This document shows positions 1 through 7,902 of a stretch of DNA of 12,829 bases, in pieces. Position 1 is the stretch's first letter. Each line of letters begins with the position of its first letter. This DNA comes from Thiotrichaceae bacterium (GTDB lineage Bacteria > Pseudomonadota > Gammaproteobacteria > SZUA-229). The stretch covers positions 1 to 12,829 of the forward strand of contig NVWZ01000037.1 in the NCBI GenBank assembly GCA_002746365.1, read 5' to 3'. The translations under genes and the position numbers were made by a program. Below the pieces are notes generated by a model, which was not told the DNA's origin, ran no database searches, and saw nothing but the letters and a program-made list of their open reading frames with translations.

Positions 1-666
1 CTTCATTTCCTGAATTAAAGAATAATTATGCGAATGATAAACGCAAGCATCTGCAGCGTATGCAATTTTATAACCCGCGTTTAACATTTTTGCAGCCACG
101 TACATATCTTCACCAAATATCACATTTTCTGGAAAACCACCCACCTCGTTTAATACTGAAACACGATATGCCGCGAAAGAATTTGATATGAAGGCTGTTT
201 TTAAGCCAAAGTCACCGACATCATTGATAGATTTAACGTTTGACTGCAGGGAGTAATTATAAAGCCGGGCATGTTTCTCAATAGAAGCGGCTTTTTTTCT
301 CGGTAGCTGCCTACCACATACTGCCGCTACTCGGCTATCGTTAAAAGGTTTCAGGATATTACTTAACGAGTCTACATCAAAAAGGATTGCATCCTGAGTA
401 AGAAATATGACGTAATCAAACGGTTCATTCCTATCCACCGCCTTTTGTCGTGTGCCACCATGGTTAAACTGGTGCCTGTCTATCACATCTACAATAAAAC
501 CTGATTTTTTCGCTATGTCAACGAAACCATCATCAGAGGCAGAGTCAATTATAAGCGCTGTTGCAGGTTTTTCCTTCTGATCATTAAATGCCTTTAGCCA
601 GTCATTGAACACATCACCAGGATTAAACGTTGGACAAACGAGCAGCGTTTTTTCTAGTTTTGACAT
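1..666 (-). CDS. Rhamnosyltransferase-like family 2 glycosyltransferase, partial (C-terminus cut by window edge)
   Basis: An open frame runs from ATG at 664-666 to the left edge without a stop (222 codons visible), so the C-terminus is missing. It is a GT-A fold, family 2 enzyme. The N-terminal strand LLVCPTFNPGD (8-18) is followed by the nucleotide-binding IIDSASDDGF (39-48), FNHGGTR (67-73), the metal-binding-type LTQDAILFD (89-97), and GEDMYVAAK (185-193) with YHSHNYS (210-216). FNHGGTR, the GED helix and YHSHNYS together are typical of dTDP-rhamnose-using transferases (RfbN/WbbL-like), so an L-rhamnosyl donor is likely but not proven. A GAAGAA ribosome site lies 8 bases before the ATG. 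The gene follows the GT-B gene after a 153-bp gap, the longest in the window. It would act at the inner face of the cytoplasmic membrane, building the glycan. Confidence 0.88.
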   Translation of the reverse strand, partial: MSKLEKTLLVCPTFNPGDVFNDWLKAFNDQKEKPATALIIDSASDDGFVDIAKKSGFIVDVIDRHQFNHGGTRQKAVDRNEPFDYVIFLTQDAILFDVDSLSNILKPFNDSRVAAVCGRQLPRKKAASIEKHARLYNYSLQSNVKSINDVGDFGLKTAFISNSFAAYRVSVLNEVGGFPENVIFGEDMYVAAKMLNAGYKIAYAADACVYHSHNYSLIQEMK

Positions 667-819
667 AAATAAATTTCTTCATACTTAATAATTCGAACTT
701 TCACCAACCTTATGATGCGAGCAAACAAAACCCTAAGTATGTGTACTCTCATCCTGAACATCAAAACATCACCTACGAGATAGCCCTACTAAACATAATG
801 CTGATCAAGTAACACCCAC
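667..819. other. Longest intergenic gap (153 bp)
   Basis: This gap separates the stop of the GT-B gene from the start of the left-edge GT2. I see no GC-rich hairpin followed by a T-run, no convincing -35/-10 pair and no small coding frame with a ribosome site. The only clear element is GAAGAA (minus strand, 675-680), the ribosome site of the downstream gene. The gap could mark a break between transcription units or simply a recombination junction in a mosaic locus. Confidence 0.5.
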
Positions 820-2316
820 TCATAACCAAGCTCTGAAACGCCTAAATACTCTGTAAGCAAACCTTGAAAGAACTCTACTTATTGTCAGCTGACGTTCCAT
901 CCAAAATGTCCACTCATCATTGTCAACAAAAAATGACTGGGATAATTCCATAGGCTTTAGACGATCACAAGCCAACTCATCAAGAGTCTGTTGAAGACGC
1001 TCCCCAGTATGAAATTTTTTGTATTGTAAACGGCCTAAGCGACCTGCTTTTTCGAGATCGGCCGGGGTGACTGCTGCGCAATAATTCAATAATTCATCTG
1101 GAAAGCGCCAACTAAAAACCTCGGGATAAGCCAGATCAATTCCACTCAGAACACGAGAAAAAAGATGTCTATGCAAAGCTACAGGAACGCCTGCGCCCAT
1201 TGCTTCAATCAGTGTTAAACCACCACCATATGGGAACGAGGCAACATACAAATCAACTCTGTAATCATGCAGAGCCTTCCAGACACTTGGAACCCATGGC
1301 GTATAAATGAATTGATCAGGATGAACATTATAACGCTTCATTCCTCGTCTAATCTTGAAAAGCGCCCAGGGGGTCAATCGACCGATATGAATGTGCCTTC
1401 CTCCTGTAGTTTGCAATAGCTTAGGCACTAACTCTAGATAGCTGACAAAATAAGGGATTTCGACTTTATTTGACTTAGCTGCAGTACAGGTTGTCAGTTT
1501 TCCATCATTAAGAAATGGCCAATCAGCTGGGCGATCGCCTTTATCTCCAGCAGTAAGTGGAATATAGGTATTGTCGATTCCCAGATTATCTCGGCAATTG
1601 TGGTACCCCATTGGATGGAAATCAATATGCTCCAGATGTGACAAATAAACACCCAAACAAAGATGGTGGTCGCCATGATGATAAAAACTGGCATCAAGTT
1701 TCATTTCTGGTTGAATGGCGGCAACTGCGACGCTGTCCTGGTGGTGATTGAACAGGTAAACTTTTTTCGGTTGAATTTTTAAAAGACACTCTTGCAACCA
1801 TGTTAGCTTTTTTTGATAACGTCCCTTTGGTGCTTGTTCAAAATTTATGTTCGATTGCTGGTCCAACATATTTTTTAAATATTCAACATCTGACTCTCCA
1901 TCCAGCTCTGTCGATAAAATAATATGCTGAGCATCAGGTTGTGCCCTGATAAAATCCTCTATAACTCGGGTATGCCCCCCTGATTTTTGTAGCCTGGTAA
2001 CAATATACAAAAACATTGGCTGTTGGCTGATAACTGAATCTGTAATTTCTTGCCTAATAGTACTAAGATTATTTTTCCCAATACGCTGGCATAAACTATC
2101 CAGTTCTTTAGAACCATAAATCTGCGCAGTACATAATGGCTCGGTAATAATTCTTTCTACATAATCATGAGTTAAGCGTAAAGCCAGATCAATATCACCT
2201 TTATCTATGAGATGTGATACTGCTTTTTTCAAAGATAGACTAGATTTAAATTTACTATTACCCACTTTTTTCCCAAAGACAAGATTGATAAAATTGGACT
2301 GGAGAGAATTTGTCAA
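820..2316 (-). CDS. GT-B fold glycosyltransferase (group 1/GT4-like) with N-terminal extension
   Basis: The 498-residue product has a GT-B-type glycosyltransferase core from about residue 100. MFLYIVTRLQKSGGHTRVIEDF (101-122) matches the N-terminal donor-loop region (GG then HTR). The C-terminal lobe carries FPYGGGLTLIEAMGAGVPV (361-379), the equivalent of the EGFG-x-LEAM-x-GTPV signature, with E371 as the conserved glutamate. A histidine-rich stretch (FYHHGDHHLCLG, 211-222, then HIDFHP, 230-235) lies at the domain boundary; I cannot assign it a role. Residues 1-100 and about 440-498 are outside the core. There is no signal peptide or membrane segment, so it is presumably cytoplasmic and adds a sugar to the lipid-linked glycan. 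The start is TTG directly after an in-frame TAA. No strong ribosome site is seen, so the exact N-terminus is uncertain. It follows the WbqC gene by 35 bp. Donor and acceptor are unknown. Confidence 0.85.
   Translation of the reverse strand: MTNSLQSNFINLVFGKKVGNSKFKSSLSLKKAVSHLIDKGDIDLALRLTHDYVERIITEPLCTAQIYGSKELDSLCQRIGKNNLSTIRQEITDSVISQQPMFLYIVTRLQKSGGHTRVIEDFIRAQPDAQHIILSTELDGESDVEYLKNMLDQQSNINFEQAPKGRYQKKLTWLQECLLKIQPKKVYLFNHHQDSVAVAAIQPEMKLDASFYHHGDHHLCLGVYLSHLEHIDFHPMGYHNCRDNLGIDNTYIPLTAGDKGDRPADWPFLNDGKLTTCTAAKSNKVEIPYFVSYLELVPKLLQTTGGRHIHIGRLTPWALFKIRRGMKRYNVHPDQFIYTPWVPSVWKALHDYRVDLYVASFPYGGGLTLIEAMGAGVPVALHRHLFSRVLSGIDLAYPEVFSWRFPDELLNYCAAVTPADLEKAGRLGRLQYKKFHTGERLQQTLDELACDRLKPMELSQSFFVDNDEWTFWMERQLTISRVLSRFAYRVFRRFRAWL
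2314..2316 (-). other. TTG start codon without clear ribosome site
   Basis: The in-frame codon just upstream is TAA (2317-2319), so TTG is the earliest possible start for the GT-B gene. No Shine-Dalgarno-like sequence is visible in the 35-bp gap before it. The next candidate is GTG at codon 18 (2263-2265). The next in-frame ATG that leaves the catalytic core intact is codon 101, but residues around 60-80 look like conserved protein, which argues against so late a start. Confidence 0.45.
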
Positions 2317-2351
2317 TTAAATATAATGATCAAAGTATTGAAGCACGCTTA

Positions 2352-3074
2352 TTAAGATGCCCTAACCAGTGTAGTTCCCTGTTTTAGTGCCGCAGTTATA
2401 TCTTCTGGTGAATTCCACATCATCACATCTAATATTGAAAGATGAGGTTCAAAATCATATGAGGGAGTAGAATATCCATATACAGAGAATTCAGAAAAAT
2501 ACAATGTTATGCCCCGTTGCTGGAACACTGACACATCAAACAAATCCTTGCCGCCTACAGGATTTACATATTCTGATGCTCCGATAGTTTGGCAAATATG
2601 TGGCGCCCAATCTCCCGCCCCTAAATTTGATGGATAGTTTAACGCAAGTTTTGAGCATATTTGGTATGAGAATGGAATTTCCAGATAATCACAAACAGCA
2701 CTTAATGCACTAACATTCAAGCTAACAAGAGAGTCATCTGGAGTGTCATCAAAAACCTGCTGAACTAACCTGTTTACTTTGTAAAAAAATGGCGCATTCT
2801 TTTTATAATGAGACAACTTACCAACAACTGATTTCCTTGTTTCATCTAAATTTAACACCCTGGCTTGTGAAGTATTAATAGAGTTAGAGGAATTTGCAAG
2901 CGGCACTGTCACATACTGCCAACCGGTCTTCGGATGCAGTATACGGTTACGATTCATCCATGTCTTGGGGGTGTATTGTGTAACATCAAATACAATCCAC
3001 TTATCCACACAAGCAATTAACGAAAAATGCCCTAAATATGGGAAAAAATAAGGTTGCATAATGCCCATTCTCAT
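2352..3074 (-). CDS. WbqC-like family protein
   Basis: The 240-residue protein matches the WbqC-like family found in O-antigen loci. It has the N-terminal signature IMQPYFFPYLGHFSLI (5-20), then a D-x-W-x-x-FD stretch leading to YTPKTWMNRNRI, a VTVPL strand, a KKNAPFF segment (about residue 90), and a C-terminal GASEYVNPVGGKDLFD block. It is full length for the family, with no signal peptide or membrane span. The biochemical activity of the family is not firmly settled to my knowledge. Its frequent partnership with DegT-type aminotransferases suggests a role in acylating or modifying an amino sugar, but that is inference. The start ATG overlaps the preceding aminotransferase stop by one base (TAATG), so the two are almost certainly translated together. 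A second in-frame ATG at codon 3 is also possible. Confidence 0.9.
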   Translation of the reverse strand: MRMGIMQPYFFPYLGHFSLIACVDKWIVFDVTQYTPKTWMNRNRILHPKTGWQYVTVPLANSSNSINTSQARVLNLDETRKSVVGKLSHYKKNAPFFYKVNRLVQQVFDDTPDDSLVSLNVSALSAVCDYLEIPFSYQICSKLALNYPSNLGAGDWAPHICQTIGASEYVNPVGGKDLFDVSVFQQRGITLYFSEFSVYGYSTPSYDFEPHLSILDVMMWNSPEDITAALKQGTTLVRAS

Positions 3075-4279
3075 TATTCACAATCCGCAATAAATGTTTT
3101 TAGCAAATGCGAGCTATGATGGCTTTTATCAATGATTTCACAAATCAAATCAACAATATCACTATCAACCATCGCACCAATAGGTAGTTGCATACATGAT
3201 TCACAAAGATTGTCTGTAACCGGCAAATTATCCACATACTTTGGATCGCTATTAATATACCCAATACTGCGATGCGTTCCCGGATAAAAGTAACGCCTGG
3301 CATTGACATTCTCTGCGTTAAGAACTGAAATCAATAAATCTCGAGACAAACCAAATAGTTTTTCATCAATCTCACAAACCAGATATTGGTAATTTGAGAA
3401 TGTAACCCCTGCGGGCTTTACTAATTTGATTCCAGGAATATGTTGTAGCCTCTCTCTGTAATTACAAAATAGCATTTCGTTATTTTGTTGATTCTGTGGA
3501 AAATCATCTAAGCTCATCAGAGCTATTGCCGCCTGAGCTTCAGACATCCTGGCATTTGCTACTTTTTTAATATTAACTGACTCAGCATCGTTATAACTAG
3601 GGCGGATACTTCTTATACGAGCAGCAATTTCGTCATCATTGGTACAGACACAGCCTCCTTCGGTTGCACTTAAAATCTTTGTTGCATGAAAAGAAAAAAC
3701 TTCAAGGCTTCCAAAATTCGCGATTCTAGTGTTTTCAACAACACAGCCAAAGGCATGAGCCGAATCGAAATATAGCTTAACGCCCTGTGCCTGAGCATAA
3801 TGCTCAAGCGCAACAGGATCACACGCACCACCCCACAAATTCACACCTAAGATGGCACTAACCCGATCATCAATTAACGAATCTAATTTATCAATTGCTA
3901 TTTGATGCGTCATCGGATCAACATCACAAAAAACAGGCTCAATACCAGACCAACTTAGCGATTGCGCTGATGCGATAAATGTAAAAGATGGCATAATAAC
4001 TTTCCCAGAAAGATTCATAGCGTCTACAGCCATCATGAGACCAAAAGTCGCATTGCTCACACAAATTGCGTGCTTGACTCCTAAGAACTGCTGTAATTTA
4101 CTTTCAAGTTCAGTGAGTAACGGGCCATTATTTGTATAATATTGACGATCAAAAATACCCCGAAATGATTTCTCATAGCGATCCCACGAAGGGAAATATA
4201 GTTGCCCAACAGGAATTGCCTTATCAAACTTCGGCTTATTACCCAAGATCGCGAAATAGTTTTTATCTACACTCATCAT
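3074..4279 (-). CDS. DegT/DnrJ/EryC1 family sugar aminotransferase (second of tandem pair)
   Basis: The 401-residue product is a PLP-dependent nucleotide-sugar aminotransferase (aspartate aminotransferase fold). Visible landmarks are YYTNNGPLLTELE (47-59), VSNATFGLMMAVDAM (74-88), MPSFTFIASA (96-105), FDSAHAFG (171-178) and FSFHATKILSATEGG (195-209). K201 is the lysine that should carry PLP, D172 should contact the pyridine nitrogen, and H175 sits at the usual O3'-contact position, so the active site looks intact. The family transfers an amino group, usually from glutamate, to a keto-sugar nucleotide. The N-terminal half resembles VioA-like 4-aminotransferases, suggesting a 4-amino-4,6-dideoxy sugar, but substrate cannot be fixed. 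A four-base ATGA overlap couples it to the upstream paralogue and a one-base overlap to the WbqC gene. ATG is doubled at the start (codons 1 and 2). Confidence 0.9.
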   Translation of the reverse strand: MMSVDKNYFAILGNKPKFDKAIPVGQLYFPSWDRYEKSFRGIFDRQYYTNNGPLLTELESKLQQFLGVKHAICVSNATFGLMMAVDAMNLSGKVIMPSFTFIASAQSLSWSGIEPVFCDVDPMTHQIAIDKLDSLIDDRVSAILGVNLWGGACDPVALEHYAQAQGVKLYFDSAHAFGCVVENTRIANFGSLEVFSFHATKILSATEGGCVCTNDDEIAARIRSIRPSYNDAESVNIKKVANARMSEAQAAIALMSLDDFPQNQQNNEMLFCNYRERLQHIPGIKLVKPAGVTFSNYQYLVCEIDEKLFGLSRDLLISVLNAENVNARRYFYPGTHRSIGYINSDPKYVDNLPVTDNLCESCMQLPIGAMVDSDIVDLICEIIDKSHHSSHLLKTFIADCE

Positions 4280-5484
4280 TTATCAACTTTATGCAAATGC
4301 TCAACAATTTTCTTTGCCTTTACAGAAATAAATTTTAAATAATCAACTATTAGTGCAATATCATCATTATTTACTAATTGTCCGCACGGAAGATTTAGAA
4401 ATCTTTCTGATAAAATATCTGTTATTGGCAAATTCGCAGATATATGGGGGTACTCCGTCGGTTTAATATGTAATGGTGGATAATAATATGCTCGCGCGAG
4501 GATGTTTTCAGCATTCAGAATTTTTATAGTATCTTCACGACTCAATGGCCACTCATCAAGCAACTCCACGACTATATTCTTATAAGCTGTCTGATATCTC
4601 TCATCGAACTTAATTAAGCTTAGTCCAGGGACTGAATCAAGCAGCAATTTGTATTGATAATAATGCTCTCTATTTCGGGTAATCTGATCATCCAGATCAT
4701 CCAGACTAGCCATAGCCATAGCCGCATGCATTTCATTCAATTTTGCATTCAGACCACCAGTCACACCGACATAATCCACGTCTGTAAAACCAAAGCTTCG
4801 GACTGAAGCTAGTTCTTTTGCCAGGTATTGGCTATTAGTTGTGAGATATCCCCCGCCAAATCCATTGAGTAATTTACATGCGTGCAATGAAAAACACTCA
4901 GCTTCACCAAAGCCACCTACTTTTCCTGCAGCTGTTGATTCATAAACAGACTCAACAGAATCGAACAATATGGGGATGTTATTTTCTCTCGCTAACTCAA
5001 CTAACCCTTCTGTATCACAGCAATTTACAATTGGATGAACTCCAAGAATTAGTGCGGTATTTTCATTAATGCAGGAGTCCACTGCTACTACGCTCATCGC
5101 TAGAGATTCTGGCTCAACCTCACAATAATGTGGTTTAAGATTCACCCATGCAGCTATATCAGCCATCCGACGATACGTCAGTGATGGCATTATAATTTCA
5201 GTCTTCCCTTTTGTAGCCAGTAACCTAATTGCCAATGCCAATGCCCAGAAGCCGCTTGAAAAAGTAACACAATATTTTACCTGGTGAAACCTTGCCAGTC
5301 TCTCCTCAAGAAATGTGACATTAGGACCATTATTTGTGTAACGTTTTTCCTCAAAAAAGATCTTTGAATAGCCTAAATATTTTTCGATATCAGGCTGTAA
5401 TAAATTTGATGTGGATTTAGGAATTGCAAATAGTTTTCCACCGCCAAGAATTGCCAACTCATTAATGCTGTCATTTTTAATCAT
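4276..5484 (-). CDS. DegT/DnrJ/EryC1 family aminotransferase homologue (first of tandem pair), atypical active site
   Basis: This 402-residue paralogue of the next gene shares YTNNGPNVTFLEERLARF (49-66) and the same spacing from the PLP aspartate (D175) to the PLP lysine (K204, in FSLHACKLLNGFGGG, 198-212). Both core residues are present, so aminotransferase or related PLP chemistry is expected. Two points differ from the family norm. The DSVES segment (175-179) places E178 where the family usually has Gln or His contacting PLP O3', and the region before it reads VHPIVNCCD (149-157) instead of the usual VHLxGxxxD. It could be an active enzyme with changed specificity, a different PLP reaction, or the less active partner in a hetero-oligomer with its neighbour. 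Its stop overlaps the start of the paralogue (ATGA). A 41-bp gap separates it from the sulfotransferase upstream, and no clear ribosome site precedes its ATG. Confidence 0.88.
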   Translation of the reverse strand: MIKNDSINELAILGGGKLFAIPKSTSNLLQPDIEKYLGYSKIFFEEKRYTNNGPNVTFLEERLARFHQVKYCVTFSSGFWALALAIRLLATKGKTEIIMPSLTYRRMADIAAWVNLKPHYCEVEPESLAMSVVAVDSCINENTALILGVHPIVNCCDTEGLVELARENNIPILFDSVESVYESTAAGKVGGFGEAECFSLHACKLLNGFGGGYLTTNSQYLAKELASVRSFGFTDVDYVGVTGGLNAKLNEMHAAMAMASLDDLDDQITRNREHYYQYKLLLDSVPGLSLIKFDERYQTAYKNIVVELLDEWPLSREDTIKILNAENILARAYYYPPLHIKPTEYPHISANLPITDILSERFLNLPCGQLVNNDDIALIVDYLKFISVKAKKIVEHLHKVDK

Positions 5485-5525
5485 CAGATAAGACTATGTA
5501 GTGTAAAAAAATTTCATGATCGTGT

Positions 5526-6347
5526 TTACAGGAATTGTTCCAGGTTAGTACCTTTTATCTCATTTAAACATGCAGATATAATGGATGGATCAAGCATAGT
5601 TAACCAATTTTTATTCACCACTGGTTCTTTAAATACTGAGCGTTTATTTGCATCATGCTTACTATGCGAAAGATCAATGAAATCATCAGTCTGTTTTTCG
5701 TAGATTATATTGAGATATTCAAATATTTCTTTTGTACATTTCCTAGTGTCCTGCACGAGATTTTCATAACGTAGGATTTTAAATCTATCAGGATAAAGCT
5801 CTGCAAGCTGTAAAGCTTGAGCATTAACTTTCTTCCAGTCATCAAACCCCCAAAACTCACCGGGGCCCGTTTTTCTGCAAAGCCCAGTTCTCCACTCAGT
5901 TATACAATCCGCATCATGAGGGAACTCATGAGGATTAGCTAACCAGGAGTAAATAGTTGCACAGGGATGACGGACAATATGTATAAAGCGAATCTGATCA
6001 TCTAAACGCAGCACATAAGGAATCAAATGATGAAATCTAGTTGATTTTAAAACAAGGTTATGTGGGTTTTCTTTTTTACTTATGAACGTTGGCACTAAAC
6101 CCTGGTTACGCAGGTAGTCTTGATCGAGATATTCTGAATTCGTCTGATAAACCTCTAAAAAAAATTTACTCCAATCTTCTGCAGTGCTATTTTCGTCCAA
6201 AACATCCTTGAATTCATATGAAAACAACGGGCAAAACTTTAACCTGACATCCGGCGAGGAGGCAAAAATCTGTGAAAGCCAGGTAGTTCCAGAACGTGGC
6301 ATACCAGATATCCAAGTAACCTGTATTTCTTTTCCCCTATTACTCAT
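5526..6347 (-). CDS. PAPS-dependent sulfotransferase
   Basis: The 273-residue protein has both PAPS-binding elements of the sulfotransferase superfamily. The 5'-phosphosulfate loop is SGMPRSGTTWLSQIF (14-28). The 3'-phosphate site is IHIVRHPCATIYSWL (122-136), with R126 and S134 as the expected contacts. KSTRFHHLIPYVLRLDD (101-117) precedes the second site as in related enzymes, and ILRYENLVQD lies toward the C-terminus. It would transfer sulfate from PAPS to a hydroxyl, or possibly an amino group, probably on the glycan made by this locus; lipid or small-molecule acceptors cannot be excluded. There is no signal peptide, so it should act in the cytoplasm before export. The start overlaps the methyltransferase stop by four bases (ATGA), suggesting coordinated synthesis. 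It is distinct from the other sulfotransferase at 11653-12486. Confidence 0.88.
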   Translation of the reverse strand: MSNRGKEIQVTWISGMPRSGTTWLSQIFASSPDVRLKFCPLFSYEFKDVLDENSTAEDWSKFFLEVYQTNSEYLDQDYLRNQGLVPTFISKKENPHNLVLKSTRFHHLIPYVLRLDDQIRFIHIVRHPCATIYSWLANPHEFPHDADCITEWRTGLCRKTGPGEFWGFDDWKKVNAQALQLAELYPDRFKILRYENLVQDTRKCTKEIFEYLNIIYEKQTDDFIDLSHSKHDANKRSVFKEPVVNKNWLTMLDPSIISACLNEIKGTNLEQFL

Positions 6348-7036
6348 CTTGTTAAGATAACATCGTATCGATAGTAAGCGGCATAATATTGATCAGACAT
6401 TTTATGAATAGCCGCCCGCCAACCACAATCCTTAGCTAGTAAAATAAATTCTTCTTGTGTACGCCAAATTCCAATTGGAGAGTCTGGTTCATTTTCAATG
6501 CCAGGCTCAATTAGCTGCTCGCCATAAAAATCCGCTAACAAATTCTTATCTGGGCAGTTTCCAATAAAAATGCGCTCTAAATTATGAAATTCACTTTTCA
6601 ACAAACAAAGTAAAGATTTTGCCCTTTCTTTTTCAATATAGGAAAAAGACCCATAACAAACCATTTTAGTAAATTTATTAGCCATTATCGGACATTCACA
6701 AAACTCCACAACATCCTGAAGAATAAATTTTTTATTTTGAGAATCAGAAAAATTTTTGTTAGCAATAGAGATAAGATATTCTGAAAAATCCACACCCAAG
6801 CCACCACTACAGTATTCAAAAAACAATGCACTTAAAGCACCATTACCGCAGCATAAGTCCAGAAGCATATCTTCCCTGTTAAGCTTTAACTCATTTGTGA
6901 CAGCACTAACGATAAAATCAATTTGATCTTGTGAAACAGGGACACCATTAACTGTACGCTTCACTTGTCCCCAGAAATCGTCTTTGTTACAAGTTTTTGG
7001 GTGGTCTTTATAAAACCTAAATTTTTCTTTAGTCAT
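6344..7036 (-). CDS. Class I SAM-dependent methyltransferase
   Basis: The 230-residue enzyme has a Rossmann-type SAM-binding core. Motif I is MLLDLCCGNGALSALFF (57-73), with GVDFSEYLISIANKNF (81-96) as the acidic second strand and FILQDVVEF (104-112) giving D108. KMVCYGSFSYIEKERAKSLL follows as motif IV. The N-terminal 50 residues probably form a cap helix region. It is a stand-alone domain, without the kinase or coiled-coil parts of WbdD-type chain terminators. The likely role is O- or N-methylation of a sugar in the glycan; the acceptor is unknown. Its start lies inside the 3' end of the GT2 gene (8-base overlap) and its stop overlaps the sulfotransferase start. This GT2-methyltransferase-sulfotransferase run is thus tightly coupled and may act on the same residue. 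Base composition is very A+T-rich here. Confidence 0.88.
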   Translation of the reverse strand: MTKEKFRFYKDHPKTCNKDDFWGQVKRTVNGVPVSQDQIDFIVSAVTNELKLNREDMLLDLCCGNGALSALFFEYCSGGLGVDFSEYLISIANKNFSDSQNKKFILQDVVEFCECPIMANKFTKMVCYGSFSYIEKERAKSLLCLLKSEFHNLERIFIGNCPDKNLLADFYGEQLIEPGIENEPDSPIGIWRTQEEFILLAKDCGWRAAIHKMSDQYYAAYYRYDVILTR

Positions 7037-7883
7037 TTATAGGGCCTGGAACTAATTTTTTTATTATACTCGATTGACTTCGTAGCTTTTGCAAGTGAAG
7101 AATCAACTTATATTTAACAGGTGTTGCGCGGCGCAACTTTTCTTCCAGTACATTATTCATTTCAGCTTGCTCCTTTTTGGATTTACTTGTCCATACACCA
7201 CGACCGGTAACTCGATAACAACTCATTACTTCGGGTATATTATTTAGCTTCCCGCCCTTACCGAGCATCATATGCGCTAATATGACATCCCCTGAAGCAA
7301 AATTTTTTTTAAACGCGGGAGGAAGAAAAGAACCACGTTTCTTATAAATATTCCTCCAAATTATACTGGTTGTATGCACGTAAAATGCGTATTTATGCTT
7401 CAGCAATATTAAGTCTAAAAGGTTCCAGGTATTTCGACTTGGCTGAATAATACTTTCCTCACCAGAAGTTTCGTTTTTCATTACCGTATTACAACTGCAG
7501 CCAACAAAATCAGGATGAGTATCAAGAAAAGCGATCTGCTTGGCTAGTTTATCCCGAGTGGTCCAGTAATCATCACCTGCAAGCAAGCACCAATATTTTC
7601 CTTTTACAGGAGGTTGATGATATAAAAAAGATTTTTTCCCTGAACCTAGATTACTAGGGCTTGTAAATACTTTTATCCTATCCGGGTATCTTTTTTCGTA
7701 AGCATCCAATATTTCTCCACTTCTGTCAGTAGATGCATCATTCAAACAATATATCATGCTTTTATAAGGCATCTCTTGCATCAATGCACTTTCAAGCGCC
7801 TCAGAAACTGTCGTTTCATGGTTGTAGACAGCCATTACTATACTAATATCTTCTGGCTCAGATGGCTGTTTAACAATCGTCAT
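7029..7883 (-). CDS. Family 2 glycosyltransferase (GT-A)
   Basis: The 284-residue product begins with the family 2 N-terminal strand SIVMAVYNHETTVSEALESAL (14-34). NDASTDRSGEILDAYE (48-63) forms the nucleotide-binding part, and LAGDDYW (101-107) supplies the DxD-type metal site. Later, ASGDVILAHMMLGKGG and IPEVMSCYRVTGRGVWT match the acceptor-side region of many O-antigen GT2 enzymes. No membrane segment is evident, so it should be a soluble or peripheral cytoplasmic enzyme adding one sugar to the growing glycan. It follows fdtB after 19 bp and overlaps the methyltransferase gene by 8 bases. A plausible but unproven donor is the dTDP-3-acetamido sugar made by the three genes just upstream. 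No clear ribosome site precedes its ATG, so coupling to fdtB translation is likely. Confidence 0.9.
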   Translation of the reverse strand: MTIVKQPSEPEDISIVMAVYNHETTVSEALESALMQEMPYKSMIYCLNDASTDRSGEILDAYEKRYPDRIKVFTSPSNLGSGKKSFLYHQPPVKGKYWCLLAGDDYWTTRDKLAKQIAFLDTHPDFVGCSCNTVMKNETSGEESIIQPSRNTWNLLDLILLKHKYAFYVHTTSIIWRNIYKKRGSFLPPAFKKNFASGDVILAHMMLGKGGKLNNIPEVMSCYRVTGRGVWTSKSKKEQAEMNNVLEEKLRRATPVKYKLILHLQKLRSQSSIIKKLVPGPIND

Positions 7884-7902
7884 TACACAACATATATGCT
7901 TT

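Noticed and set aside
292..298. Run of seven T (seven A on the coding strand), a possible slippage site in the left-edge GT2
   Set aside because: The reading frame continues intact through it with conserved motifs on both sides, and no downstream structure or alternative frame supports programmed frameshifting or phase variation.
302..315. Inverted repeat GGTAG-CTGC-CTACC resembling the core of an ops (RfaH-recruiting) element
   Set aside because: It lies inside the coding sequence of the left-edge GT2, lacks the rest of the ops consensus, and is not in an operon leader. Chance is the simplest explanation.
2288..2316. TTGACA then TTTTAT at 17-bp spacing on the minus strand, overlapping the TTG start of the GT-B gene
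   Set aside because: The -35 match is perfect but the -10 matches only four of six bases, and a promoter here would not yield a transcript including the start codon. A short GTG-started form is possible but unsupported.
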